NCBI RefSeq assembly: GCF_019925205.1
Contig: NC_083562.1
Span: 41,425,142 to 41,489,141, forward strand
DNA length: 64,000 nucleotides
Direction of reading: 5' to 3'
Source of the DNA: Metopolophium dirhodum
Taxonomy: Eukaryota; Arthropoda; Insecta; Hemiptera; Aphididae
Positions 50,801 to 64,000 of this stretch are shown in pieces (the first letter of the stretch is position 1; the number at the start of each line of letters is the position of its first letter). Position numbers and translations under genes: made by a program. The notes below the pieces were generated by a model. The model did no database searches and was not told the origin of the DNA. It saw nothing but the letters and a program-made list of their open reading frames with translations.

Positions 50801-52744
50801 AGATCTACCAATTCTGGCGGTATAAAAATGAAAAAAATAGACTTACAAAAAAAAAATACAAAATTAAATTACATCATTTTTGGGCGATTGATTAATTGAT
50901 CGACTGAAACGATTTATAGTGAGGCAAAATCTCACGGTCGACTATGAGCGATGACCAAAAACTATAATGATAACTATTTTATTATCTGTAACCAATGGAA
51001 ACCATTTAAATAGATAAAACAATCGATTTGCTAAAGCTGAAGCAAAATGCACGTGTGAGCCACCTAATTAGCGACATACATGTGTTGAAAATCGAAGCTA
51101 CAAACCCACCTTCAATTTCGAGAAATTGACTAACATAGCTGATTGAAAACAGTCCAATAGTTGTTGAGTCTATAGAGGACGAACAACTAAACAATTTTAT
51201 ATATTAGAAGATATAGGTATAAATGTATGATAGATATTATATTAGTATATTTAATTTATTATATTATTATTTATATTTATTTATATATATATATTTATAT
51301 TTAATTCTAATTTTAGATGATGGCTATAGTCGCCGGACTTAGTTCAGTAAAAAAAAAACTATATGTTTTACAAACTCAAAAAATACACAAATAGATCACC
51401 CCTGGTTAATATATTAAATGTATTGGAATTATATAAAAATAAAATATATGATTAAAAATCTTGATAATCTGTAGTAACTATAATAAAGTAATATAGGTAT
51501 AACAATAAGACAAATAATAATACAAATAACACAAAAAATAATAATAACACAAAATAAATCTGGTGGCTATTTGAAGTTTGAGCGGAACCGATTTTTATAG
51601 AACAGGAAGTTAAGTAATTCCAACACATGTATTATTTAATTTAACAAACAATTAATCAATTTTTAGTCGAACTAAGAAAATTAAACAAACTAGATATAAT
51701 AGTTGTGTTATAAGTTATAACTTAATGTTTACAAAGATTTTTCATTTTGTGTACACCTAAGCATTTACACTCGCTATTACCTACATATTATATTATCTAG
51801 CCTATCTATAGGAAGTAGGAGTTTGGTTTTATAAGTACTTAGTAATGCCGCCGAATCGCACAGAATACAATAATATCGTCGAATCGGATCTATATAATAT
51901 CTACTCCGAGATAATAATATTAAATACGAACGGTGCAGTATAATATAATATATTGTAGACGTGTGTTATGGTGATGGGGACATGCGTGTGTAGACTTTCG
52001 ATGGAACTAGACCTTTAATCGCGTACAAAGAAGCGCAGAAACAATTTCGTCTGTGAATAACACAAGTACTGAGGTACCCATGAACGTACATACACGCATG
52101 ATCGTACGTGGGTATAAATAATATATATATATTATAAACACAATGTATGCTTCATTAAAATTTCTTTTAATCTAATAACAACAAAAAAGCGTGGATGGGA
52201 TTCGAAAAATGCGTTGAATTGATTTCAAAGTAAATTGGTAGTTATTTAAAAAAAAAAACGCTACCTATTCAAATAAATTACTAAAAACGCGTATACATTT
52301 TTCAGGAGACACATGAATGTAGGTATTGTAAAAATATGTAAAATAGTATTATAATAATACAAGTCGAAAATATCACTATATGGTAACATGTGATATTTCT
52401 GTCAAAGCTTTGATAACCGATGTACACAATATTTACAATTTACTTGATGTTATAACTATAGGTGATATTCCCGTATAAAATGTTTATTTACATTAAATTA
52501 CTTTAAAGTTTGTATCTCTTTTGGAAATAATTGGGTGTACGTACCTACGTATCCCTTGATATTATTTAAATATTTCAGATTTTTTTTTTAACTAAATTTT
52601 AGTAGGTAGTGATTAATATCTACTTATCACAAAATTACTTTTTTTGCTTACAAGACATTGCTTTTTTACAGAGAAATGTGTAAAATATAAAAGAAAAATA
52701 TTTATAATACCAACTACAAGCATAGAAATATTAAGTAATAAAAA

Positions 52745-52980
52745 GCGGGAAAGTGGATGTCGCTCTGCTGTACAGTAGGTTACCAGTGGGCCAATCGTCA
52801 ATGTATAATGGATTATATTAAACTTGAATTCAATGACATAATATCATTGCATATTAAGAAAAACGATTCTGAGCGGAGACGGTTTGTCAGTCTTGACATT
52901 TTATATTGCTATTATAATTATTATAGCCTGCAAGTTGAATTAATATTATAATATTATTATTTTTTATTCGTTTCTATGGT
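52745..52980 (+). repeat. Dispersed repeat 'CTGAGCG' family, copy 2
   Basis: GTGGATGTCGCTCTGCTGTA, TATAATGGATTATATTAAAC, TTGAATTCAATGACATAATA and AACGATTCTGAGCGGAGACG, then TTTTTATTCGTTTCTATGGT. This looks the least rearranged of the three copies. Confidence 0.6.
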
Positions 52981-54066
52981 GATAAATGATAAATATGAAA
53001 AAAATTCTAATTACAAAAAAAGTATTTCATTTAAATTTTAAATGTTGTTAAGTATGGTTTCAAGTTGTTATTACGTCCAATCTAATAATAACATTTTACA
53101 AAATTAAATGTGGTTCAATTATTGTTTTTGTTTTTTTTTTAATTATCAACTCTACTCCTTAACTCTTACAGCAGTTTTTTTTAAATTAATAATATCAATT
53201 ATGTTAAATGAAAAATATATTACTATACACAGATATTATTATATAACTGTAGAAAATAACTTATGGTTTTATACTTTTGTCGTACCGTAAACGACGTAAT
53301 CGGTAATTAAAGATTCGTGTAAGTACTGGAAAACTATTGTTATATACTTTTAGTTTTATCTTAAGGCTTAAGCCATCAATCTATTCGTATAACTAAAATA
53401 AGTTTATATATTTTTAATACAATGTACACGCGTTTACTCGGTTTATATAGGTAATAGGTACAAAATAGAATACAATAAAAATAGAAGTATTTTTCAAGAC
53501 TTCAGCAGTTGTTAATAAGTATTAAATAAAAACGTTATGACTACACTGAATAAATTGGAAATGTGAATTAAGCGTAATATTTAGAATATTATGCTTTTTA
53601 CCGTCGGGATTTTAATAATTCATAAACTATTGTATAATAATAAATTAGTGTCCAGATTTATATTCTGTTAAAATATTAAAATATTACGTTTATATGCAAC
53701 AAAAATGTATGAACTATTCCCAAAATATTCTCACAAAGATAAATTATTTTAATTTAAAAAACAATTTTTAAAAATCTCAATCATTAATATTTATTAGTAA
53801 CTGACAATCAAATATAAAGTAATAAATACTAATAATAATACAATCACTTTAATATAACCTCTAATTTTTATTAAATGTATTCAAAATTAATGACACATGC
53901 AATAAAATATAGATACATCAATATCAAAAAAAAAATTAATATTTTAAATATTTTATTAAATTAAACAAAATTAATATATCATGCTGTAAAGGTTATAATT
54001 TCTAAATAACACCAAAAAATAATGAGATATGGGTACAAAATGTTAGGTATTGAAGAATTTACAATA

Positions 54067-54291
54067 CTACACTTTTCCAAATTGTCTGAAATGAAGTTTA
54101 TTCGATGGTATTGTCTCATATATGCTTATCGCTCTACATTTACAGAGTACAGACGTTATAGGAGCGTATTTTAGGTCTGTGACCATATACCTACTAGGAG
54201 ATAAATCTTGTGAAAGTATCATATTGCTGTCCTTGCACAAAACTTCAAAAATTTGTTCCATTAATTGAAATTCTTAATTCGATTGCATTAA
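54067..54291 (-). pseudogene. hAT-type transposase C-terminal remnant
   Basis: The minus strand reads MEQIFEVLCKDSNMIL, then SPSRYMVTDLKYAPITSV and SIYETIPSNKLHFRQFG. The LKYAPITSV..ERSFSxYKxxLSxxRxxF block is the dimerisation end of transposase-derived proteins that are common in aphid genomes. Here the expected DVERSFS is altered to an LCKCRAIS-like spelling, which suggests decay. No other part of the transposase was found nearby. Confidence 0.4.
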
Positions 54292-55219
54292 ATCCATGTT
54301 CGTTATGACTTGTCAAATATAGTGTTTAGAGATTATTTTACTGGAGCATAAGTTAGGTTGGACAAGTTGACTCTTGGTATAGTCGATAGATACCTGTAGT
54401 CAGTACCGACCTATAGGTACACTATTTAGCACAAAATAGTGTCATAAATAAATGCAATACATTATTAATAATAAACGTTCAATAATATATCCGCCTCAAT
54501 TGCATTTCATTTATAAATAGGTACGTCCTTCTAAAAACATCAGCTTTAAATAATTTGTTTTTAAAAAACGATGACTAAAAAAAAAATGAAATGTATTGTT
54601 TTTAAAATAACACCTACGTAGGTAGGTACTACAAAAATGTGTCCAAAACAAATTAGTTTAAATTGTCATCTTTGTTTATGTGACTTCAGTGTCTAACAGA
54701 TCTACCATTAGTTTTAAGTATTGTATTTTTCAAGCTTGAACTGACGAATATTTTATGTATTTCAAATTATTAATGTGTACATAAGTTGTAAATCGTATGG
54801 TAAATTTATCGTACCTACGTCAAAATTCATCCCTGTCAATTAATCACTGTATCAATTAAGTACACGTCAATAATTTACCACATAGTTATAATATATCATA
54901 TAAAATTTGAGTATAAATAAATTCGAAAATGGTATTTTGTGAATAAGTACCTATGGTGTCGTACTTTTAAATGAACAGGTTTGAAGGTTAAGTTACACTA
55001 ACTGAAGTTATAATATTACTTAATTTGTTAGATAACTTGTAATAATATTTGTATTGATACATAACTCTTTTTGTTTGTTAGGTATACCACAATTATTTAC
55101 GTCTTGAAGTGTAAATGTACAAATCTACATTTTTTTTTTAAAATTAAAATGATTCTATTATTTATGTTTGGTTATCATAGTTTTTGGTTTAATATATACC
55201 AAATCGTTTTTAATTTAAA

Positions 55220-55400
55220 AAAAGTGGACACGTGGGTACCACTCTACTGTACAGTAGTTATAATGGATGTGTTATATTTGAATACAATGATAAATATAAA
55301 TATATTAGATAAATTTAAATCATTGTAAACGAAAAACGATACTGAGCGGTTAGCGTAGTCCTTATAATATTATTATTTTTTATTCGTTGCTATTATGATA
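55220..55400 (+). repeat. Dispersed repeat 'CTGAGCG' family, copy 3
   Basis: AAGTGGACACGTGGGTACCA, CTCTACTGTACAGTAGTTAT, AATGGATGTGTTATATTTGA, AACGATACTGAGCGGTTAGC, then TTTTTATTCGTTGCTATTAT. It shares order with copies 1 and 2. A short AT-rich insertion separates the AATGATAAAT block from the end. Confidence 0.6.
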
Positions 55401-56956
55401 ATCAAATCATTAGAAATTAAAATCCCATTTTTATTTTTCGTAATTGGTCGGTAGTTTTTCTCGACGCTTTCTAAAACTACTTGGAGTTTTCAATTTTGAC
55501 CTCCCAAAAGTACCAACTAGCTTCACTTGTCTATAAGAAAAGATGCTGATCTCAAAAATCGAAGCATACTTACTATCCGAAATGTTTTTGTTTTAGGAGG
55601 TTTTAATTTGTGCTCTTTTTTACCAGAAAAATTATTAATTGACAGGTATTAAAATTTAAAACAAAATAATTCTGAAATCAATAGATTATTCATTTCGGCA
55701 GTATATTGAGATTATTTTTTCCAACCTTTACGTTTTATATTTGATACTCATTTTTATGATTTGTCCAAATAATTTAGCAAAAGGGTAAACTCTGCTGACA
55801 AATAAAATTAGTTTGATTTCAATATAAGTCTCTTGAAATATTGGCACATTAGACTATACTGTTTATATTCCTTAGTAATCGACAATTAATATAGTAAATA
55901 TTATAGTGCCTATACGGCTATACAAATGTAAAACATTTTATTATAATTAATAAATCTATTTTATTTACTTATGAATTATGATTATGTATAATCTTCAAAC
56001 AATTAAAATATGTATGTACTTTCCGTACAATTGAACTTGAATGAACTTTATAATCAAAAAAATACTATTCTAAGTGATGACAAAACATTAAGCCTATTTT
56101 ATTTTAAATGAACAAAACAACAGAAGTTGCATACGAAATTGATAAAAGTTGAAGACTCTAAATGTTTTAATAAATATAAATTGTAGACGAATATTATATA
56201 AGAGATTAATAAAAAATAATATTATATACTTTAGAATGTACCTAAAATAGGATATTAAATATGTATTTTAGTTATCACGTGGATGAACATATCACGTACT
56301 TATATAAGTATATTCATATAAAGCATATGCAAAATGTATATTTTATTCCTTTTATACGGATAATAGTTTTATCCACTCTCGTTAAGCACTTATCAGAAAA
56401 AGTGAAGGTACAACTCATTCAAATGTATTATATATTTATATTTTTACGAACGTTTTTTAATAAAGTACAGCAATTATAATGATTTTGTTTTATATATTTT
56501 TTTTCAATGTCGTCTATATATGAGAAAAAAAATGATTTTTTCAAGTTTTAATAATTTCTCCAACGTTAAAATATATTTAAAAGGCTTTTTTAAAAAAATG
56601 TTGTTGCTGTAAAATAAAATAAAACTAACCATAGCTGCAGGAGAGCAATCGGAACAATATATTATAGATATAAAATGAAAAATTACAGACTATATTATTA
56701 TTAATGCACGTTGAAGGATCTCGAAGTGTGCGGGTATATGCTGGGTGCTTCACCGTCAAGGCGTCAATAACATTTCTTTTACCTACTAAATATTTTTGAA
56801 ATAAAGTTTCGGAAAAGATTACTGTGGCTATAATAAATAGGTACCTATAATATTATATTGTATCATAAAATTTATTATAGTTGGCTTACCACACAAAATA
56901 AAAATAATGAAAGTTGTGTATCGTGTCTCTTAAAATATTCTTAAGTATTAGGAGGT

Positions 56957-57480
56957 ATTCAATTATGGGGAACTGCTAAAAAGTCGAACATTTACAAAAT
57001 GCAAACGTTCCAATCAATATTACTTCGTATAATTATCAACGCTTCCTTCTATGTTACAAACCATAGTCTACACTCAGATCTTGGACTACCAACTGTAGCC
57101 GATGTGGCTACATCCTCCTACAAGCGGTACCGCTCTCGCCTTACAAACCACCCCAATCCACTTATTCTCGCCCTCAATTCCGCAAACATTCCTGGCAATC
57201 CACCGAGAAGATTAAAGAGGCACTGGTGTCGCTATTTAGCTAGCTAAATTTGTTACTTAAATAATTATATAATGATAAAAAATTTAAAAAAAAAAATCAT
57301 TAACATAAGTATGTATAATGTATATATGTAAAATAACCTAATAAATTCCGTCGAGCGTTACTGCTGGGTAGCTACTCCCCTCACATCGTCAAAGCCAATT
57401 GTATTCCATATTTCTATCCCATATGTTCATTGTAAATTATTACAGATTGTATATATTTAAAAAAATGTCAAAAAATAAAA
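56957..57480 (+). pseudogene. Jockey-type LINE, 3' terminal fragment
   Basis: An open stretch to a stop at 57245-57247 reads IQLWGTAKKSNIYKMQTFQS, continues with PTVADVATSSYKRYRSRL, and ends NPPRRLKRHWCRYLAS. This matches the C-terminus of jockey-clade reverse transcriptases in insects (IQLWG.A..SN, ..NPPRRLKR.WCRDL). It is intact over about 97 codons but 5' truncated, so inactive. The following 3' UTR (CGAGCGTTACTGCTGGGTAG, CCCCTCACATCGTC) and an A-rich end near 57460-57480 support a LINE end. Confidence 0.75.
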
Positions 57481-59047
57481 GGTAGGAAATTGCTTAAAAC
57501 TAATAAAGTATAAATAACTAATCAAATTTAAATATTTTAAATTTGAAACATGTTACATTCCAAGTAATTTAGGGTTTAGGCTGGAGGCAGGTGATGCATT
57601 AAATGCATACTATTTTATATGGTGGGCTGGCGTGCACGCGATAAGTATAGGAAAATATGCGGTAGGTACGTAACACCTTGTACAGCATAATAGCATATAG
57701 ACATAATATGGTATACGGTACTAACCTACCTATACCGATATACTGTGCGTTATATCTATGATGTATGTATGTATTATATATATATATATATATATTATAT
57801 ATGTAACACACGTCGCGTGATGAAATATTAAACTGACAAGTTAAACAATGCGATCAAGTCGAGCATCATATACGCACAACGGGTAAGCAAAATAATTAAG
57901 GCATGTTCATAGATGCACGTGCGTGCGTGTGTGTGTGTATGTGTGTGAGTTTTCGACGGTGTGATTTTAATTAAACTGTTAAAGTAGGTAACGGAAACCC
58001 GTGTTTTCACAGCGTAATTGTGGAATTCCACCAAAGAGACGAGACTATACAAGAGAGCTGAGCACCAAGTATAGCACCTACCTATATATTAGCTATAACT
58101 TGCTGCGCTGCACTGGTGTTTTTATATAGCACTTTTTACGCGGCCTTTGATCACGTCACAGCCAAATCGAATTTTGTGCAGGTGCACATAGGATTTTTTA
58201 AAAAGCGATATACTCAACACTTAACTGTCAGACTATGTAAAGACAACATTGAACATCACACACAACCCTGCGCCCCTGCAGAAGCGTCCCTGGACCCATT
58301 TGTTGGGTGGTTTGCAAAAATTAAAGGTTTAAAGTTTAAACATAGTCTTTGATAATTATAGAAATTTGTTTTTTATATCGTACCTATACATAATTTATAT
58401 TACCTATTAATTATTATACATAATACACATTAATACATTATAATTTATATTACAAATAAATCAACAATATTAAAAATAAATTATTAATGTTTTTCATGTT
58501 TAATATTAATACAATTTCCCATATTGGTAAAGAAAAAAATTAAATCAAATGAAGATGAAATTAATTATAATTTATGATTATAATACTTCATAAAAACCGT
58601 AAATATGAAGATAATTCTTGTTGGATCAGGTGTCCCGTTATACGGATTTTTTTTAAGAAACTTAAGGTATCTATAATATATACACTGCTCTATAATATAT
58701 AAATATAAATAATCGTAGCCACAAAACTATGCTCTGTGTTCAGTGTTCACATACGACACCAAAAATATATTATTATGGATTATTATGAATATTATAAGCT
58801 TTACTGTTGTACTTGTTTTAAATGTTTAATTGTATAATATACATCTCGAGTTATATTATTTACTGGTCGATTATATCCATCATAATTTCCTATTAATTGG
58901 GATAAAAATCTAAAAGACTAGCCGTGGCCATTATTATATTATTAACACAATTACACCTACCAGTGAGATTTTACGAATAATATGAAATAAATGAGAAATT
59001 TATTATTGTAATTAATTTACGACTAACTGAAAATATGTATCTATAGA

Positions 59048-59170
59048 AGCCAGAACTGCATATTCAAAATTCCTCCAACCCTCACAAAATCACTTTTCCC
59101 GGACCCCATCACATCCACCAAAAATCTACTGGACTTCTTCAACCATACGCTTGTCTTATTTACAATCTAA
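59048..59170 (+). pseudogene. LINE C-terminal scrap
   Basis: A 40-codon open stretch ending in TAA at 59168-59170 reads CIFKIPPTLTKSLFPDPITS and then LLDFFNHTLVLFTI. It resembles the extreme C-terminus of I/R1-type retrotransposon proteins, which end with an LFP-containing stretch and a short helix (LxFFxxxxL). The match is short, so confidence is low. Confidence 0.35.
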
Positions 59171-61019
59171 TCCAAACAAACTAAACACAAATTTAATGTA
59201 AATCAATATTAGCCTAATATTTATTAACTAGTTAATTAATAATTAATTCATAGTTATGACGGGATAGGGTGGTTTAAAAAAATAATCGATGATTACAATA
59301 ATAATAATATATCGTATACTCCGAAATAATAACCCAAGTGCGAACGCATATTGTACGACGATGGCCTGTATTATATATTATTTGTACCTGCCTATAACCA
59401 CCTACCTATAATGTGTAAATAATTTAAAAACGAATCAATATAATGCAATGAATAGATGTTATGTGTACGACAAAAAGTCCAAACATTTTACCGAGTCGAA
59501 TCTGGTTGCAATATATATTAACAAAATAAAATGTATTTTAAAGTATATAATAAATAATAATATATTGTAATTGTGTGCGTGTGCGTATGTGTTAATATGT
59601 TACCACTTAACGTCAATGATGTAATTTTGGTAATAACGTAAGTGCCAAGACAATAACATCGATATACAATAACGTCAATGGCTAAACTAGGCTTAAGCAA
59701 ATAATGTATCTAATGTAAATCAAATATATTTATAATATAAACAACTTTGGCTATAGGTAAACACACAAATCAAATTTATTTTATTTAGTGGTACAACTGG
59801 ATGTGTTATATTGCCACTTTATAGGGCATTATTTTTTTCTAAACACATCGTTTACCTACTTTTACAAGTTTACAACCCATTTTGCAAAATAAATTCATCT
59901 TTGTATACTATGGCCTTTTGGTCCTATATACTATTCCGTAGTCAGCAGCATTCCGAAGGGCCTATTTATTTCATATCTACTGACGTCCGACATTATGGAT
60001 AACGATAAAGAAGGCCAAAAATATCGTAAAATACTGATTATTATTATTACCTAAAAATCATATTATGCATTTTCGTAATTTTTTAATCAACATGTTATAT
60101 ATATATAATGTATTCAATCTAAAATATCGTTATTGACGATTCCGATCAGAATATTTATCCGTCACATCGTTCAGCAAAATCAACAATAGAAATTTGCAAC
60201 ATTTTAAGTAGAATGTCGGCTGTTCAGTGTTCATCGAACCCGAAACGCGTAACTACCTTTGTATGATTATATATAATATAATATTAATATATTGGCATTG
60301 AGTGATAAAAGTTTTTGACAAAAGGTAAAATAAAGTATCTAACAATTGCATCCTGCATATGCTGTTAAAAAAAACTCGCAGTGCCTACGTATAGGTACGT
60401 ATTGGTTCGAGTGTACCACAACATATCACATTAAAACGCGTCTTAGAAATTTACAAATTTTATCTGTAATATATATATTATATAAACATGCGTATATATA
60501 TTTCCAGCCGAATTGGTCTTGTTTTTATTAGAGTCCTGCCAAGTTTGAGTCAACGTCACACGCTCGCTATCGCATGATACTAATTTTTTTCAACAAGAAT
60601 ATTGCATTGTTATTATGAAACGATACAAAATATTAAATAATAACATCGCACCATCAATCTTCTTCCCGGTGGACAATACTAACGTTTAATTTCGTGTAAA
60701 AGTATTATATAATAATAATTCATCTGATTAAAAACGCGTATTAGGTGAATCCTTTGAGCCGCAAGATATTATTTTATATATGTACATATTATATACTTGT
60801 ATATACTTTATATACATTTATATTATTTAGTATACACATTATAATACTATGGTATTCAGAATAACGATCCATTGTTAAGGTCCAACCCTGTGTTGCTGTC
60901 GAACAAAAAAAAATACATTAATATTCAGCGAGGTTAATCATGATTGAAGTGACTAGGTCTATGCACGTGATGAATTGTTGTTGATTATTTTTAATATTTT
61001 CTATCTCTTTTTATCTTTC

Positions 61020-61021
61020 CT

Positions 61022-61050
<29 letters not shown>
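61020..61050. repeat. (TC)n microsatellite
   Basis: TCTCTCTC polypyrimidine run, about 14 units with a TTT interruption at its right side. Confidence 0.8.
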
Positions 61051-61053
<3 letters not shown>

Positions 61054-63564
61054 GTCGCCCATCTTAATAACTGCTGAATAATAATGTATTGTAATATGTG
61101 GTGGCCGTTATCGAAACGATGGGTACCTATGTGAATAGCCCCCTTGGAGCTTTTTTTCTAAATTTAAGAATCCAAAAAGAGATATTGTTATTCGCTACAG
61201 AACAGGTAAAACTCTAAACATATCTGAAAAGAGGGGGCAAGCTATTCGTTGTATACAGCAGAAATATTTCTAAAAATACCTAATTGACTGTTTACATCAA
61301 TCAGTGTGTATCATGTGTATTGTGTACACTCAAATATGAGTTTAAAGCAATATTATTATGTTAATAAATGTCATCTTTTTTTATTTTAAGACGGTGATGG
61401 TTACCGAGCAGTGCAGTTGCACTTTATCTTAAACTTTTTATTCTGAGATTGGAGATAGTAGTAGGTAGTAATAATAAACGCTCAGAGGCAAAATCTTTAA
61501 CCAATCGTTAAAAAAGTTTAACCATCGGCGGCGTATGGGTATGAGCGCGCTCAGTGGCAAAATTATTTTTTATATTCTTATTATTTATGCAATATTAGGA
61601 TTTAGAATAAGTATAACTGTATAAGTACTCTATATTATCCTGCATATCTATCATTTCTGTTTTAACTACCAATAATTTCTTTAGACAATAATATATCCTC
61701 TTTAGTAGGTAGGTAATACATTAAATTCTTCAAATTTACATATTCGGTCTCATTCTATATCTATATAATATATTATACCTAATATTTCTATTATTAGTTT
61801 TAATTTCTAAAATCAGCAGTATTAGTATTGGTAGTACAACTTCGTGTTTATCTGTAGGCTAAAATATTGTTAAATGTTAAACTAATTGGTGTGAAATCAA
61901 ATTATTACAGCAATGGAAAAACAAATGCCATCGTTTTATCACGATATAGGCAACTATATTTACACCAGTTTAAAAATGATTGTCAGAAAACAATGCACAG
62001 CACCATATCAAGGATTTGTTTATCCGCTTATAATAATATGTATTAAATAGGTTAGAATTACCATATGATTAATAAAAAAATAGGTATCAATACACTTTAT
62101 ATACCTATATATGTATGTACTCCCACAATGATATGATATATTGATATTAAGATAATCGGTTAAAAGTACCCAGATACCTATATAAATATATTGTGTAATA
62201 TATAATATTATGTTGATACACAGCTAGGTATTGGCTATTGTGTGTAGGCATCTACTTAAATGTTTTCGGCATAAATCAAGATGCTGTATAGTGTATAATA
62301 TATAAACATATTAGAACATATTAGTAGTCTAACAAGATTAGGTAGGTACCTACCTGTATTTTTGTGCTTACACACTGCGGCTCGCGGCTTTATCACACGC
62401 GTGACGTGTCAGATTATAAGTTTAGGTATTATATAAGACGTATATGGGTACAGTCGTATAATATGATACATATAATATATATATATATGTAAGCCTACGA
62501 CGGGCAGTTCTAGTTTCAAATTTCAAGTCAGTGGGAGTGAGGACTAGGCGCACAATTGTCAATGTTCAATTTGAATTATGGATTATTTTATTTTCTTAAG
62601 GACCAGTAGTCCACAGAAACAGGAACCAGAATAACTAGCCTAAATCAAATCATGCCCAATGCCTATATGTAGGTACGTAATGTATAATATTATATTTAAT
62701 AAGACACACGACTCGCTCCCGACTTATTTACATATAATTATATGTAAGTATAGACAAGTAGTAAATATATACTATGTATACACTCACGAGTTCGCTCAAT
62801 GGATTAAAAAATAAAAATGCGTATTTGTAGACTACAACATGTACCTGGTTAAAAGTTTACATTGCAGTAAACACACGCATGGTCCAAAAACAGTTATTTA
62901 TGGATACTTTTATAATAACTATAACAAAAAAAACCTATTTCTACCTAAATTATCAGAACGACTAATTGGCTAAAAATTATGGATATCAGATTAAAAAATA
63001 CCTACTCTGATACAAATTCGAGTTATTGGACAATCATCTCACTATATTAGCATTGATTATAAATACTAACCAATGCTATTAGGCATTATAGCTATATATT
63101 ATTCCATATCAAATTTGTCGCATTAATAAATCATAAGTCAAAGTGGAATCCGATTAAAACTGCACTTGTTGATATTTCATCTAATACTTTAATGTTTCAA
63201 GCAATTGCAAATGTATCCACAGAAAAAGATAAAAAAAGTATGGTACCAACCTACCACCTATTAGATACGGAAATGGGCGGAATGTGCTAACGTTCTCATC
63301 TTCCTGGAAGATATTATCGGTAGGTATACCTAGACACCTAGTAAAACTTAATTTGAACCCAATCGCCATTGGCCTAATGAACAACGAACATACCAAAATA
63401 ATCTATAGAAATTATGTCAATCAAGTCAAACCTATTTACTGAATTAAAATTCTAGTACCTGTACTAGAAGTAAGTGTAATTTGTATAGGCATTTAGGTCT
63501 AAATCATGAAATAAATATGCTGCTTTCAACCTCTCAAGAATACTGAATGTGATTTTAATAGTCG

Positions 63565-63705
63565 GAGATCTGGGGGGGGGGGCTTAGCCCCTCCAAAAGT
63601 CCGTCAATACCACTACTTTTTAGCTGTGTGGGATCAAATCCCGTCCACTCACATTTATGTTAATAATGTAGGCCCCCACTGAAATGTTTAAGGATTTCCA
63701 CCTAT
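63565..63705. repeat. C-rich dispersed repeat, copy 2
   Basis: GGGGGGCTTAGCCCCTCCAA, TACTTTTTAGCTGTGTGGGA, ACATTTATGTTAATAATGTA and GGCCCCCACTGAAATG match copy 1 at 37.08 kb in order. The left edge has a long G run and a GGGCTTAGCCCC palindrome. Confidence 0.5.
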
Positions 63706-64000
63706 GGTGCTTTTCAAAACTAGAGTATGATAACAACCTAACCTAACCTCTGTAATAATGAACTACCTATACCTGTCTTCACAAGTTACAACCTATAGTA
63801 GGTACTTAACGGATTATGCGAATACTATAAACGCAAAGTATAATTAGGTATGGTGTTATTAAAAACAACATTTGAATAAGTATAAATTCACTTATTAGGT
63901 CTTCGGTACTAATAGGTTATAAGTGTTATAACCGTTTAATACTAGAACAGTAGAACTAGGTATTAATGTATTGTAATAGGTAAGTAGGTGCATACACAAA

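Larger units (their letters stand above)
49262..51211 (-). mobile_element. Helitron with internally deleted, broken Rep/helicase gene
   Basis: Read on the minus strand, the element opens at TC (51211) after a host A with TCTTCTAATATATAAA, then the GTTCGTCCTCTATAGACTCAA-type leader of insect Helitrons. It carries N-terminal polyprotein remnants (50.8-50.28 kb) and then PIF1-like helicase remnants (50.27-49.69 kb). A small hairpin-like AAGC/GCTT sequence near 49275-49290 may be the 3' end, so the left boundary is uncertain. A Tc1-like MITE is inserted at 49352-49555. Confidence 0.65.
57500..64000. other. Intergenic or upstream sequence, no gene recognised
   Basis: AT-rich with microsatellites (57778-57796, 61020-61050), a LINE scrap at 59.05 kb and the C-rich repeat at 63.57 kb. 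A 79-codon frame at 58116-58352 starts only at GTG and is not recognised. A duplicated CGCTCAG(A/T)GGCAAAAT phrase occurs at about 61480 and 61548. Confidence 0.5.

Noticed and set aside
58116..58352. 79-codon plus-strand frame with a protein-like tail (LDPFVGWFAKIKGLKF)
   Set aside because: It starts only at GTG, has no recognised family and no clear splice context. It may be a transposon scrap but cannot be supported.
63181..63396. 71-codon minus-strand frame with mixed, protein-like composition
   Set aside because: No family was recognised and no splice sites fit. A single frame of this length is expected by chance in 64 kb.
63625..63660. GGGATCAAATCCCG resembling a tRNA T-arm/B-box
   Set aside because: No acceptor stem, D-arm or anticodon arm can be built around it, and it belongs to the C-rich repeat that recurs at 37.1 kb.

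Overview
The window is a piece of an insect nuclear genome, most likely an aphid (Hemiptera: Aphididae). It is strongly AT-rich, dense in short TA/TAGGTA/AATATTAT runs and in non-autonomous DNA transposons, and has very little coding sequence split into small exons with GT-AG boundaries. The aphid assignment is inferred from base composition and repeat style. It is not proven by any marker gene.

The only gene identified with confidence lies on the minus strand. At 2684-2805 there is an exon encoding the first zinc finger of a nuclear-receptor DNA-binding domain (C-x2-C-x13-C-x2-C, ending CEGCK at the intron position usual for this family). Its sequence fits the E78/Eip78C (NR1E) ecdysone-response receptors best. 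Upstream on the same strand are two mutually exclusive candidate N-termini. A proximal single-exon N-terminus of 131 codons lies at 23908-24301. A distal two-exon N-terminus lies at 47719-47792 plus 46678-46754, about 50 codons, with a serine run and a SUMO-type IKKEP motif. Both end with one leftover G, which joins the AT at the start of the zinc-finger exon to give the same Asp codon. The window therefore appears to hold the 5' half of an E78 gene with two alternative promoters about 23 kb apart and a shared intron of 21-44 kb. The rest of the receptor (second zinc finger, hinge, ligand-binding domain) must lie left of position 1. A third candidate first exon at 26587-26682 has a good Kozak context and donor but the wrong phase for direct joining.

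Layout: 1-2683 intron; 2684-2805 zinc-finger exon; 2806-23907 intron with Helitron-like repeats, MITEs, microsatellites and a CpG-rich block at 9.9-10.8 kb; 21.9-22.4 kb a decayed LINE 3' end; 23.9-25.4 kb the proximal first exon and its GC-rich promoter and leader; 27.1-28.2 kb three related MITEs, one nested in another; 32376-33456 a hAT-type element with a perfect 8-bp target duplication; 35.4-36.35 kb a GC-rich block with a TATA motif and a possible plus-strand exon of unknown function; 45.1-48.6 kb GC-rich sequence with the distal first exons. From 48.8 to 64 kb the sequence is upstream of the gene and is mostly transposon debris: an internally deleted Helitron, Tc1-like MITEs, LINE 3' ends and a hAT transposase tail.

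No rRNA, convincing tRNA or CRISPR was seen. No complete protein-coding gene lies within the window.
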